A stretch of DNA of 64,000 nt, from assembly GCA_002373995.1 (NCBI GenBank), contig DFLB01000056.1, positions 58,845 to 122,844 on the forward strand. The letters run 5' to 3'. Positions 49,979 through 58,525 of this stretch are shown here, in pieces. Made by a program: the position numbers and the translations under genes. This stretch comes from Bacteroidales bacterium UBA3630. Lineage in GTDB: Bacteria > Bacteroidota > Bacteroidia > Bacteroidales > P3. The number at the start of each line of letters is the position of its first letter. Position 1 is the first letter of the stretch. Below the pieces are notes generated by a model. The model made no database searches and was not told the origin of the DNA. It was given only the letters and a program-made list of their open reading frames with translations.

Positions 49979-51550
49979 TTACTTCACACGTGAACCGAGA
50001 CGATCCATGGCGCAGCGGAAGCCGATCCAGGAGGTGGACTTGTTCTGGTCGTAGTAGCGGCGGGTGCCTGCCTGGAGGTAGTAGGCGCGGTCTTTCCAGC
50101 TGCCACCCTTGACGACGCGCACCTTGTTGTTGATCAGCGACGAGGTGGGGTTTTCCTTCTGGTTGTCGGAGATGCGGCGATACATGCGGTTTGTAGACTC
50201 GTCGTCGGGGCTCATGGCTTCTTCGTCGCTTTCTTCGGTTTCTTCTTCATAGCTTTCCTCTTCTTCGCCATAGCCTTCCTCTTCATCGTCCTCTACTTCG
50301 TCGCGCCAGTTGTCGAGGTTGGAGGCACGGTCGCCATCGAGGTAGTTCACGTTGTTGGCCTGGCGGTAGTTGCGGCGGTTGGCTTGGTAGTCAACTTCCT
50401 TGTAGCGCATCTTGCCGTCGTCGCCAATGAAGACTTCGTTGTCCTCGTCGAGTTCGGGTGTGACGTAGATGTTGCCGCGGTAGGGATCCATGTCGTCGCC
50501 ACCGATGGGGGCTACGGTTTTACGATAGACGTCCATGCACCACTCGCTGACGTTGCCGGCCATGTTGTAGAGGCCGTAGTCGTTGGGGAAGTACCACTTG
50601 ACGGGGCAGGTGTAGTCCCAGCCGTCGTTGAGGTTGCCGGCCACGCCCATTGCGTCACCGCGGGTGCGCTTGAAGTTGGCGAGGAACTGGCCGTAGTATT
50701 TCTTGTTGGCAGAGCGGAGGCTTTGTCCGTTCCAGGGATAGGTTTTGTGTTCGGTGATACGCTCGTCGTAGGTGTTGCCGATCATGCCGAGGGCAGCGAA
50801 TTCCCATTCGGCTTCGGTGGGGAGACGGTAGTAGGGATAGAGGAGACCGTCGGCTTTGCGGACTTGGCGTTCTTCGCCCCCGTTGGCGGGGTTGAGGTCG
50901 GTGAGTCCTTTGCGGGTCTCGCCTTCGTAGCGGCCAGCGAGGTAGACATCGGTCTGGAAGGCGTTGGTGCCGAGGTTTTCCTGGTCGAGGAGGATGATGC
51001 CTTTGTCGACGAGGACTTTTTCGTTTACGCGGTCAGTGCGCCAGATGCAGTAGGCTTGGGCTTGTTCCCAGGTGACGCCCACGACGGGGTAGTCGGCGTA
51101 GTTGGGGCTGCGGAAGTAGTAGTCGACAAAGCCTTCGCGCCATGCCAGACGGTCGCGCCAGGCGGCGGTGTCGGGCATGATGGCGGCGACTTTTTCTGGG
51201 TACTCTTCGCCATAGGCGCGTTCCATCCAGTAGACGAATTCGCCGTAGTTTTTGTTGCTTACTTCGCACTCGTCCATGTAGAACGAGGAGACGGTGACGG
51301 TATGGGGCGAGTTGTTCCATGTGTAGCGATTGTCTTCGCTGACATGGCCCATCACGAAGGAGCCGCCTTCGATGAACACGAGGCCGGGGGCGGTGCCTTG
51401 CTCGGGGGCGCCGGTAACGTCGTAGCCACCCCATTTCGGGTCATTGTAGTTCCAGCCCGTGGCCGAGGAGGTCTTGGATGATTTGCTGGAACATGCGGCC
51501 AGCATCATTACAGCGGCCAGCATCATGCATGAAAACCTGAAAATCTTCAT
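49979..51550 (-). CDS. gldJ: GldJ/PorK-type lipoprotein of the T9SS/gliding machinery
   Basis: 523 residues. Lipoprotein signal with lipobox LAAC (Cys20), then a formylglycine-enzyme-like (SUMF1) fold: GLVFIEGGSFVMGHV, YPVVGVTWEQAQAYCIWRTDRVNE, RLPTEAEWEFAALG, NMAGNVSEWCMDVYR and VVKGGSWKDRAYYLQAGTRRYY. The opening WNYNDPKWGGYDV and PDTAAWRDRLAW fit GldJ better than PorK/GldK. A strongly acidic insertion lies near residues 418-447. It is downstream of a PorP-like gene but no porL/M/N follows. It is essential for T9SS stability in relatives. Confidence 0.88.
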   Translation of the reverse strand: MKIFRFSCMMLAAVMMLAACSSKSSKTSSATGWNYNDPKWGGYDVTGAPEQGTAPGLVFIEGGSFVMGHVSEDNRYTWNNSPHTVTVSSFYMDECEVSNKNYGEFVYWMERAYGEEYPEKVAAIMPDTAAWRDRLAWREGFVDYYFRSPNYADYPVVGVTWEQAQAYCIWRTDRVNEKVLVDKGIILLDQENLGTNAFQTDVYLAGRYEGETRKGLTDLNPANGGEERQVRKADGLLYPYYRLPTEAEWEFAALGMIGNTYDERITEHKTYPWNGQSLRSANKKYYGQFLANFKRTRGDAMGVAGNLNDGWDYTCPVKWYFPNDYGLYNMAGNVSEWCMDVYRKTVAPIGGDDMDPYRGNIYVTPELDEDNEVFIGDDGKMRYKEVDYQANRRNYRQANNVNYLDGDRASNLDNWRDEVEDDEEEGYGEEEESYEEETEESDEEAMSPDDESTNRMYRRISDNQKENPTSSLINNKVRVVKGGSWKDRAYYLQAGTRRYYDQNKSTSWIGFRCAMDRLGSRVK

Positions 51551-51622
51551 ATATTTTTGACTTTTGTATTTTTCAATATAATATATAACGCAAAATGGCG
51601 TTGTTTTGTTTCAGAGATTTGG

Positions 51623-52609
51623 TTAGAAGGAGGGGCAGCGGATGGCTTTTACTTTCTTCTTGTGTTCGGGGACAGGCAGCATGATGCCGACGGTGAGTTC
51701 GTGGGCACCGGCGGTGCTGTTGGCGAGTTTGCTGACAGTTACGTCGTAGCTGTAGCCGACCTTGAAGTAGTCTTGTTGGACACCGACTTGGAAGATGAAT
51801 GCGTCGGCGTTGTGTGTTCCGTGGCGGAACCAAACGCCTACGAGGAAGGGCATCCAGTCGAGGTAGAGGCCGTAGTTGAAGTAGTGGAAGCCGCCTTGGT
51901 ATTGGTAGACGAGGTTTGGCGAGACGACGGGTGTGCCGAGGCCGAGGGAGGATTGGCGGCGAGATTCTTCGGAGACGTTGAGGAAGCCACCGCCGTGGAC
52001 GGTGATTTTCATTGGCACGCGGTCTTCGGAGTAGAAGGCTTGGTTGGGTTGGGTCAGGTGCGAGGCGGAGAGGCCGGCATACCACTGCGAGCCGCTAACG
52101 AGGACGCCTGCGTTGAAGTCGGCGCTCCAGCGGCTGAGGTTGCTTGGGGGTGTGGCGCCGGTGGCATAGGAGAAGCCGAGTTCCTGGTCGATTTGGTCAG
52201 GGAAGCGGAGGTAGTTGCTCCAGTTGAGGGCGTTGTTGACGAGGGAGGCTTGGAGGCCGGCGCTGATGAAGATGTCGCGAGAGAGCTGGAAGCGGAAGGC
52301 GTACATGAGGCCTAACATGTTGGTGGAGAGGGCGCCGTGGTCGCCTTGGCGGTCGGTCATGACGATGGCGCCGATGCCGCCGTGGAGTTCGTCGACATAT
52401 TGGTCATAGGAGGCTGACACGGTGGTGAAGGCGCTGACGAGGCCTGGCCATTGTGCGCGGTAGGTGAGCGAGATGCGCGGCGCTATGGCGGAGCCGGCGA
52501 AACCGGGGTTCAGATACAACGGATTGGCATAGAATTGCGAGAAACCTATATCCTGCGCTCCGGCGGCAGCCGAGAACATCAGCAGGATGCCTGCGAGCGC
52601 TTTTTTCAT
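51623..52609 (-). CDS. PorP/SprF family T9SS outer-membrane protein
   Basis: 328 residues from MKKALAGILLMFSAAAGA (signal peptide), then QDIGFSQFYANPLYLNPGFAGS, the standard opening of PorP/SprF proteins, and a series of amphipathic beta strands of an outer-membrane barrel. PorP-type proteins bind T9SS substrates or link the export complex to the outer membrane. An in-frame Met at 52636 is an alternative start. It is 72 bp upstream of the gldJ-like gene. Confidence 0.9.
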   Translation of the reverse strand: MKKALAGILLMFSAAAGAQDIGFSQFYANPLYLNPGFAGSAIAPRISLTYRAQWPGLVSAFTTVSASYDQYVDELHGGIGAIVMTDRQGDHGALSTNMLGLMYAFRFQLSRDIFISAGLQASLVNNALNWSNYLRFPDQIDQELGFSYATGATPPSNLSRWSADFNAGVLVSGSQWYAGLSASHLTQPNQAFYSEDRVPMKITVHGGGFLNVSEESRRQSSLGLGTPVVSPNLVYQYQGGFHYFNYGLYLDWMPFLVGVWFRHGTHNADAFIFQVGVQQDYFKVGYSYDVTVSKLANSTAGAHELTVGIMLPVPEHKKKVKAIRCPSF

Positions 52610-52859
52610 CTTCCCTTGTAGTAGTGTTTTTGACATAATTTGGCCAATTATCAAAGCGCAATATTACACTTTTTTTTCGACATAGCGCGTTTTTGGATAA
52701 AAATATTTTACAACAGACTGATTGTCTGCGTAATATTTTTCGACTTTATTCCTCTGCGATTGCGGAAAAAGGGGGGTGGCGACGCCTTGTTTTCGGAAAA
52801 ATGGCCTGTTGCCGGCATTGCATTTTTTTTGCATTTTTGCGATGCTTGGGGGATGCCTA

Positions 52860-52930
52860 TGTTGTGCTTAGGATATGCTTAGGATGAGCTTAGGATGAGC
52901 TTAGGATGAGCTTAGGATGAGCTTAGGATC
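52860..52930. repeat. 11-bp tandem array F (core CTTAGGA), 6 units
   Basis: CTTAGGA lies at the junctions of units starting 52860 (degenerate), 52871, 52882, 52893, 52904 and 52915, with a partial at 52926. The 4-mers are TATG, then TGAG four times. The period is exactly 11 bp. It lies in the divergent gap between porP and the GH29 gene and ends about 40 bp before the GH29 -33 region. Confidence 0.93.
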
Positions 52931-52988
52931 AATTATGGAAAAAGTAGAATGTTGAGCGAAAAGGGGTGTCGTTGTGCGATTTTTTTGT

Positions 52989-52996
52989 TATTTTTG
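52989..52996 (+). promoter_or_regulatory. -7 box (TATTTTTG) for the GH29 gene
   Basis: TATTTTTG, with a TTG at 52971-52973 as possible -33 element. It gives a very short leader to ATG 53012 or 53021. Confidence 0.65.
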
Positions 52997-53011
52997 CACC
53001 GACATAGATAC

Positions 53012-54439
53012 ATGGACAGTATGCCGAAACGCCTCACAATCATGTTTGCAGCCGTTGTGCTGACCGTTGCCTGCCAGCCTCTGAAGCCTTACGGACCGGT
53101 GCCGAGCGAGGCACAGGTGGCGTGGCAGCGGATGGAAATCAATATGTTCTGCCACTTCGGGCCCAATACGTTCAGCGGGGCCGAGTGGGGCACGGGGCAA
53201 GAGGCCGAGGGGCTGTTTGCTCCCAGGGGGCTGGACTGCCGCCAATGGGTGGACGTGGCGTCGCAGGCCGGCATGGGGGGCATCATATTGACTGCCAAGC
53301 ACCACGACGGTTTTTGCCTGTGGCCCAGCCGTTTCAGCAGCCATACGGTGGCCGACACGCTCGATGTGCTGCGACGGTTCACCGACGCATGCCGCGACGG
53401 TGGGGTGAAAGCCGGCGTATATATTTCGCCCTGGGACCGCAACCATCCGGCTTATGGCACAGAGAGGTATAACGACGTGTTCGACAGCATGTTGCGCGAG
53501 GTTCACACAGTGTACGGGCCGATGTTCGAGCAGTGGTTTGACGGGGCCTGCGGCGAGGGTCCCAACGGACGTCGCCAACGCTATAACTGGGCACGCTATA
53601 TGCAGACAATGAATGAGTTGAACGCGCAATGCGTTGTTTTCAGCGATGTGGGTCCCGGCTGCCGATGGGTGGGCAACGAGGAGGGGCGCGCCGGCGAGAC
53701 GTGCTGGAGTACCCTCTGTACCGACGGCGCCACGCCGAGCGACAACAAGCCCGCCCCCGCCGAACTCGAGACCGGCCACGCCCCGCTGTCAACTGCCAAC
53801 TGCCAACTGCCAACTCCGAACTGGGTTCCAGCCGAGTGCGACGTCAGCATCCGGCCGGGGTGGTTCTGGCACCCACAGGAGCACCCCAAGACGGTGGAGG
53901 AGCTGATGGAGATATACTACAACTCGGTGGGGCACAATGGGTTGATGCTGCTCAATGTGCCTCCTGATACCACGGGACGCATCCCCGCCGAGGACAGTGC
54001 CGTGCTGGTGGCCTTCCGCGCTGAAAGGGAGCGCATCTTCAGCCACGACCTGGCGCATGGAGCTAAAGCACGGGCCTGGCACCATCCGGGCCACGGCGCA
54101 AGAAACGTGCTCGACAGCGCCTATCACACCTATTGGGCCGCCACGGGAAAGAGCGCCGAGCTGACGCTGGAGCTGGACAGCGTTACGGAGTTCGATATCA
54201 TTGTCATACAAGAATATATACCTCTGGGGCAGCGCATTACGGCTGTCAACCTGCTGTATGATATGGGCGACGGACTGTATTCATACACCTTAGGAGATGA
54301 ACCTACGTGTACCACAGTTGGTTACAAGCGAATTATCCGACTCGACAACCCTGTCAAATGGCGACGGGTCATATTCCAGTTTGAAGGTATGGCACCGCCC
54401 GTAATCAACCGCATAGCCCTCTATAATTCAGCCAAATGA
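53012..54439 (+). CDS. GH29 alpha-L-fucosidase lipoprotein
   Basis: 475 residues. A short N-terminus and lipobox (LTVAC) point to an outer-membrane lipoprotein. GH29 features: NMFCHFGPNTFSGAEWGTG, GIILTAKHHDGFCLWPS, and the nucleophile Asp177 in EQWFDGACG, then WVPAECDVSIRPGWFWHP. It removes alpha-linked L-fucose from glycans such as mucin or plant or milk sugars. A heptanucleotide repeat at 53791-53817 interrupts the coding region. ATG 53021 is an alternative start. The stop overlaps the M23 start by 4 bp. Confidence 0.93.
   Translation: MDSMPKRLTIMFAAVVLTVACQPLKPYGPVPSEAQVAWQRMEINMFCHFGPNTFSGAEWGTGQEAEGLFAPRGLDCRQWVDVASQAGMGGIILTAKHHDGFCLWPSRFSSHTVADTLDVLRRFTDACRDGGVKAGVYISPWDRNHPAYGTERYNDVFDSMLREVHTVYGPMFEQWFDGACGEGPNGRRQRYNWARYMQTMNELNAQCVVFSDVGPGCRWVGNEEGRAGETCWSTLCTDGATPSDNKPAPAELETGHAPLSTANCQLPTPNWVPAECDVSIRPGWFWHPQEHPKTVEELMEIYYNSVGHNGLMLLNVPPDTTGRIPAEDSAVLVAFRAERERIFSHDLAHGAKARAWHHPGHGARNVLDSAYHTYWAATGKSAELTLELDSVTEFDIIVIQEYIPLGQRITAVNLLYDMGDGLYSYTLGDEPTCTTVGYKRIIRLDNPVKWRRVIFQFEGMAPPVINRIALYNSAK
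53791..53817 (+). repeat. 7-bp tandem repeat within the GH29 coding sequence
   Basis: AACTGCC three times (53791, 53798, 53805) followed by the variant AACTCCG. Because 7 is not a multiple of 3, gain or loss of one unit shifts the reading frame about 200 residues before the end. Confidence 0.85.
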
Positions 54440-56115
54440 AACACAGATTGACACTACTGGTCTGCGCAAGCATAATTATCAGCTTCCAATTCTCAAATCT
54501 CAATTCCCAGGAGCTTCTGCAGGGCTACTTCCGCAATCCGATGGACCACGAGATAGGCCTCTCGGCCACCTTTGCCGAGCTGCGTTCGGGCCACTTCCAT
54601 GCGGGGCTCGACATGCGCACCGGCGGCGTCACGGGCAAGGCGGTCTACGCCGCTGCCGACGGCTATGTGGCCAAGGTGAGCATCTCGCCCTGGGGTGGAG
54701 GCAAGATACTCTATATCAAGCATCCCAACGGCTACACGACGGTCTACATGCACCTAAATAGCTACGCCGGCGCCATCGGCAGGGCTGTCCTCAAGGAGCA
54801 GTATGCGCAACGCAGCTACAGCATCACCAAACTCTTCGGTCCGAACGAGTTGCCGGTAAAAAAAGGGCAGCTGGTGGCCCTCAGCGGCAACACCGGCAGC
54901 AGCGGGGGCCCGCACCTGCACTTCGAAGTGCGGCGTGGCGGCATGGCCGACCTCCACACCCACGCCACCATCTTCAACCCCCTGCACTGCGGCCTGCCAT
55001 ACAAGGACAACATCAAGCCCACCATCCGCGGGGTGCGGGTCTATCCAGAGGATAGCGAGCCCTTTGCTGTACCTGCCAACGGCACCGTGACCGTCAGCAG
55101 TCCCTTCTATCTGGGCATCTATGCCACTGACGCCGCCGAAGGGTCGACGGCCAAGAACGGTGTGGATCGCATCGATGTGCTGCTCGACGGCACCCTCTTC
55201 TTCCAATACACCACCGAGGCCGTGCCAGTTGACAGCAGCCGCATGGTGAACGCCCTTGTCGACTATCCCCACCTGGCACGTACCCGAGAGGCATACCTGC
55301 TCACCCGCGGTCTGCCTGGCGCCGAGGGACCGTGGATACCCATCCGCATGGGTGACGGAATCTTCCGCCTCAAGGCGGGCTCCACCCACCACATCGGCAT
55401 CAAGGTCTACGACGTCATGGGCAACTGCGCTGAACGCACCATCAAGGTCGTCACCAGCCAGACGGGTCAGACTGGACAGACCAGCCAGACCAGCCCGACC
55501 TCCCACCCCGTCAAGTACAACCAGCCTTTCAACCTTCAGCAATCAATCTTTAGCATTCAACTTAAACCTTACACCCTCTATGCCGACGACCGGCTGGACT
55601 GCTCGGACAGCGGGGCCACAGTGAAAATCAACCCGACGGTGAACGAGATTCCGCCACACGTGGCCTACACACTGGGCATCAAAGGGTCGCTGCCCGGCAT
55701 ACCGCAGCAGAAGACGGTGGTGGTACGTGTAACGCGCAAGGCTGGCACCGTCAAGCACACGGCCTGCAAGACCACCTATGCCGACGGCTGGCATACCGCC
55801 CAGGTACGCGACTGGGGCGAGTTCACCCTGGCCGCCGACACCACAGCGCCCACCGTGCGACCCGTCAACTTCAGCGAAAGCAAACCCTTCAAATCAAGCG
55901 CCATAAGACTAAAAGTCGGCGACAACCTAAGCGGCATCGAGACCTACCACTGCTACCTCAACGGCAGCTGGATACTGGCCGAATACGACGGCAAAACGGC
56001 CACTCTCGTTATCGACGCCAGCGGCAAGCTACAGAGCGGAGTAAACAAACTGCGCGTCGAGGTGACCGACGGCGTGGGCAACGTCACCGACCTCACCTGG
56101 CGGCTGACGAAATAA
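54436..56115 (+). CDS. M23 family (LytM) metallopeptidase
   Basis: 559 residues. A signal peptide is followed by an N-terminal M23 domain: GHFHAGLDMR (first Zn His and Asp, near 53-60), GYVAKVSISPWGGGKILYIKH, and GGPHLHFEVR (HLH near 160). The rest is beta-rich and probably extracytoplasmic, with a Thr-Gln/Ser-rich linker near residues 343-355 (TGQTGQTSQTSPTS). It likely cleaves peptidoglycan cross-links. It is coupled to the GH29 gene by ATGA at 54436-54439. Confidence 0.92.
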   Translation: MKHRLTLLVCASIIISFQFSNLNSQELLQGYFRNPMDHEIGLSATFAELRSGHFHAGLDMRTGGVTGKAVYAAADGYVAKVSISPWGGGKILYIKHPNGYTTVYMHLNSYAGAIGRAVLKEQYAQRSYSITKLFGPNELPVKKGQLVALSGNTGSSGGPHLHFEVRRGGMADLHTHATIFNPLHCGLPYKDNIKPTIRGVRVYPEDSEPFAVPANGTVTVSSPFYLGIYATDAAEGSTAKNGVDRIDVLLDGTLFFQYTTEAVPVDSSRMVNALVDYPHLARTREAYLLTRGLPGAEGPWIPIRMGDGIFRLKAGSTHHIGIKVYDVMGNCAERTIKVVTSQTGQTGQTSQTSPTSHPVKYNQPFNLQQSIFSIQLKPYTLYADDRLDCSDSGATVKINPTVNEIPPHVAYTLGIKGSLPGIPQQKTVVVRVTRKAGTVKHTACKTTYADGWHTAQVRDWGEFTLAADTTAPTVRPVNFSESKPFKSSAIRLKVGDNLSGIETYHCYLNGSWILAEYDGKTATLVIDASGKLQSGVNKLRVEVTDGVGNVTDLTWRLTK

Positions 56116-56147
56116 TGCGATGCCTCGATGTAAGGCTACAGGGAACC

Positions 56148-56172
56148 AAAAGGGGTGGCCATTGCCACCCCT
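56148..56172 (-). terminator. Terminator of the ornithine aminotransferase gene
   Basis: Hairpin AGGGGTGGC (56151-56159) with GCCACCCCT (56164-56172). Read on the minus strand it is followed by UUUU (A at 56148-56151). It may also end the M23 transcript coming from the left. Confidence 0.75.
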
Positions 56173-56190
56173 CGTGTTATACGATGTATA

Positions 56191-57411
56191 TTATTCAAAC
56201 GACTTGATGGCCTCTTTGATGAGCTCCATGGCCTCGCGCAACTGCTCCTCAGTGATGACCAGCGGGGGAGCGAAGCGGATGATGTGCTGGTGAGTGGGTT
56301 TGGCCAGCACGCCCAGGTCGCGCATCTTCAAGCACACGTCCCAAGCCTCCTTGCCGTTGTGGGGCTTAATTATTATGGCGTTGAGCAAGCCTTTGCCGCG
56401 CACCTTTTCGATCATGGGACTCTTGAAGGCGCTCATCTCCTCGCGGAATATCTTGCCGAGGCGCTCGGCGTTCTCCATCAGGTGCTCGTCCTTGATCACC
56501 TGCAGGGCGGCGATGGACACTTTGGCAGCGATGGGGTTGCCACCGAAGGTGGAGCCATGCTCGCCGGGCTTGATGTTGAGCATGATGTCATCGTCGGCCA
56601 GCACGGCGCTGACGGGCATGACGCCGCCGCCGAGGGCTTTGCCGAGGATGAGCAGGTCGGGACGCACGCCTTCGTGGTCGCAGGCCAGCATCTTGCCGGT
56701 GCGGGCGATGCCGCACTGCACCTCGTCGGCCATGAACAGCACGTTGTATTTCTTGCAGATGTCGTAGCATTTCTTGAGGTAACCCTCGTCCGGCACGTAT
56801 ACGCCAGCCTCGCCCTGGATGGGTTCGACCAGGAAGCCGGCCACCTTCTTGCCGTGCTCGGCCAGGCACTTCTCCAGTGCGTCGGGGTCGTTGTAGGGGA
56901 TGCGCAGGAATCCCGGGGTCATGGGGCCGTAGTTGGCATAGCTCTCGGGGTCGTTGCTCATAGTGATGATGGTGATGGTGCGGCCGTGGAAGTTACCCTC
57001 GCAGCAGACGATCATCACTTCGTCGTTCGGGATGCCTTTCTTCACCACACCCCAGCGGCGGGCCAGCTTCAGGGCCGTCTCGTCGGCTTCGGCGCCGGTG
57101 TTCATGGGCAGCACTTTGTCGTAGCCGAAGTATTCGGTTACGTATTTCTCCCACTCGCCCAGGCAGTTGTTGTAGAACGCGCGGCTGCTGAGCGTCAGCT
57201 CATGGGCCTGGTCGCACATGGCCTTGACAATCTTCGGATGGCAATGCCCCTGGTTCACAGCACTATAGGCCGACAGGAAGTCGAAATACTTCTTGCCCTC
57301 GCAGTCCCATACGAATGCGCCTTCGCCTTTGGCCAGCACCACGGGCAGCGGATGATAGTTGTGAGCCCCGTAGCGGGCTTCCATCTCCATGAATTGTTCT
57401 GATTTTGTCAT
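56191..57411 (-). CDS. rocD: Ornithine aminotransferase
   Basis: 406 residues, class III PLP aminotransferase. MNTGAEADETALKLARRWG, EGNFHGRT, EPIQGEAGV, ADEVQCG and the PLP Lys near 257 in ILGKALGGG match ornithine-oxo-acid transaminase closely. It converts ornithine to glutamate semialdehyde, joining arginine and proline/glutamate metabolism. It has its own promoter and terminator. Confidence 0.95.
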   Translation of the reverse strand: MTKSEQFMEMEARYGAHNYHPLPVVLAKGEGAFVWDCEGKKYFDFLSAYSAVNQGHCHPKIVKAMCDQAHELTLSSRAFYNNCLGEWEKYVTEYFGYDKVLPMNTGAEADETALKLARRWGVVKKGIPNDEVMIVCCEGNFHGRTITIITMSNDPESYANYGPMTPGFLRIPYNDPDALEKCLAEHGKKVAGFLVEPIQGEAGVYVPDEGYLKKCYDICKKYNVLFMADEVQCGIARTGKMLACDHEGVRPDLLILGKALGGGVMPVSAVLADDDIMLNIKPGEHGSTFGGNPIAAKVSIAALQVIKDEHLMENAERLGKIFREEMSAFKSPMIEKVRGKGLLNAIIIKPHNGKEAWDVCLKMRDLGVLAKPTHQHIIRFAPPLVITEEQLREAMELIKEAIKSFE

Positions 57412-57458
57412 AGTTAATATGTATTATGTTGTTAACTTGTCCTCTTCGTTCTCGGGTG

Positions 57459-57491
57459 CAAATATACACACTTTTCTTTAATCCGCACAAA
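57459..57491 (-). promoter_or_regulatory. Promoter of rocD
   Basis: Minus-strand TTTG (57491-57488), 21-bp spacer, TATATTTG (57466-57459), 48 bp upstream of ATG 57411. Confidence 0.75.
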
Positions 57492-57535
57492 TATTTTTTT
57501 TAACATGACCCTTTCTGCCCGACACCTCCCGACCC

Positions 57536-58294
57536 CTACACTCTCCACTCCCCCGTCAGGCCGCCGTAACTCTTGGCGGCGGCTTGCAGGGCTTCCTCGG
57601 TGGTGTATCGCTCGTAGTAGGGGCACCGGGTGACAACCCTCTGGTGCGACGCCACACCCTCCTTCACCTGCACCAGCCCGAACCCCATCATCGGGTCGGC
57701 ATAGCGTTCGCCCACAAGAGCCAGCGTGCCGCCACCATCCCCCTGCGACGACTCCACCTCCTCAAAATCCTCCGCCCCAAGCTCCTCCACCGCAATGCTC
57801 AGCCGGAACCGCTCCTCCTCCCCGGGCCCGTCTTCAACCGTCTGCTTCAGCACATACAGCAGCATCTCCATCCCCTCGGCCCGCGCCCTCGTAAGGTCCG
57901 TCAGCAGCGCCGCCCGGCCCTCCACCTCTCCTATCTGGTACTCTATCGGCGGCAGCGGACCATCGCTGACCACCATCTCCGGCAGCAGCAACGCATTGTC
58001 CTTGTCATACTGATGCTTCTGCAGATACGGCACCGGCGAGAACAGGTTGACCGACATGAAGCGGTTATACGGCGTCTTACCCCCCTCAAAATACACCCGC
58101 CCCGACCGCTTCAGCGCGCGCCACACAGCGTTGTTGTGACTCTGCCGCTCCCGCAGCAGCAACTGCTTGCGCGACAACCGCCGCGGCTGCTCTATATGCG
58201 TCGGCCTCACAAAAGTCTCCCCGCACCGCCGGTACACCGTCAGGCCGCCTATCCGCCCTTCTATATCCTCCAGTATCCCCTTCGCTCTTCCCAT
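57536..58294 (-). CDS. Hypothetical Bacteroidota protein (DUF6266-like)
   Basis: 252 residues. The start MGRAKGILEDIEGRIGGLTVYRRCGETFVRPTHI resembles the opening of DUF6266-type proteins (a short Gly-rich motif, then VYRR..G..FVR), with RSGRVYFEGGKTPYNRFMSVNL following. No signal peptide, membrane segment or catalytic motif is seen. The matching promoter box at 58526-58533 would give a ~230-nt leader that includes array H. Confidence 0.65.
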   Translation of the reverse strand: MGRAKGILEDIEGRIGGLTVYRRCGETFVRPTHIEQPRRLSRKQLLLRERQSHNNAVWRALKRSGRVYFEGGKTPYNRFMSVNLFSPVPYLQKHQYDKDNALLLPEMVVSDGPLPPIEYQIGEVEGRAALLTDLTRARAEGMEMLLYVLKQTVEDGPGEEERFRLSIAVEELGAEDFEEVESSQGDGGGTLALVGERYADPMMGFGLVQVKEGVASHQRVVTRCPYYERYTTEEALQAAAKSYGGLTGEWRV

Positions 58295-58437
58295 GTTTGA
58301 TATGTTTTATTCATTAATATATTGGTCTTCCAACCCCTCCGGCCGCCCACCGCCAAGCCTGTCCTTCCGCACCGCCGCCGCCACCCCTTGGCACCCCCGC
58401 CCTTTCCCCCTTGCACCAACACTACTCTACCACGCCT

Positions 58438-58481
58438 CCACTCTCGGTCGAGTTTCGGTTCACTTTCGGTCCACTCTCGCT
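58438..58481. repeat. 11-bp tandem array H (core TTTCGGT), 4 units
   Basis: Units at 58438, 58449, 58460 and 58471: CCACTCTCGGT, CGAGTTTCGGT, TCACTTTCGGT, CCACTCTCGCT. The period is exactly 11 bp with more divergence than the other arrays. It lies in the 586-bp divergent gap between the DUF6266-like gene and the ABC ATPase gene. Confidence 0.75.
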
Positions 58482-58525
58482 TCCCGCTCCTCACCATGAC
58501 ACCTCCCTTCTCCCAAAATCCGCTG

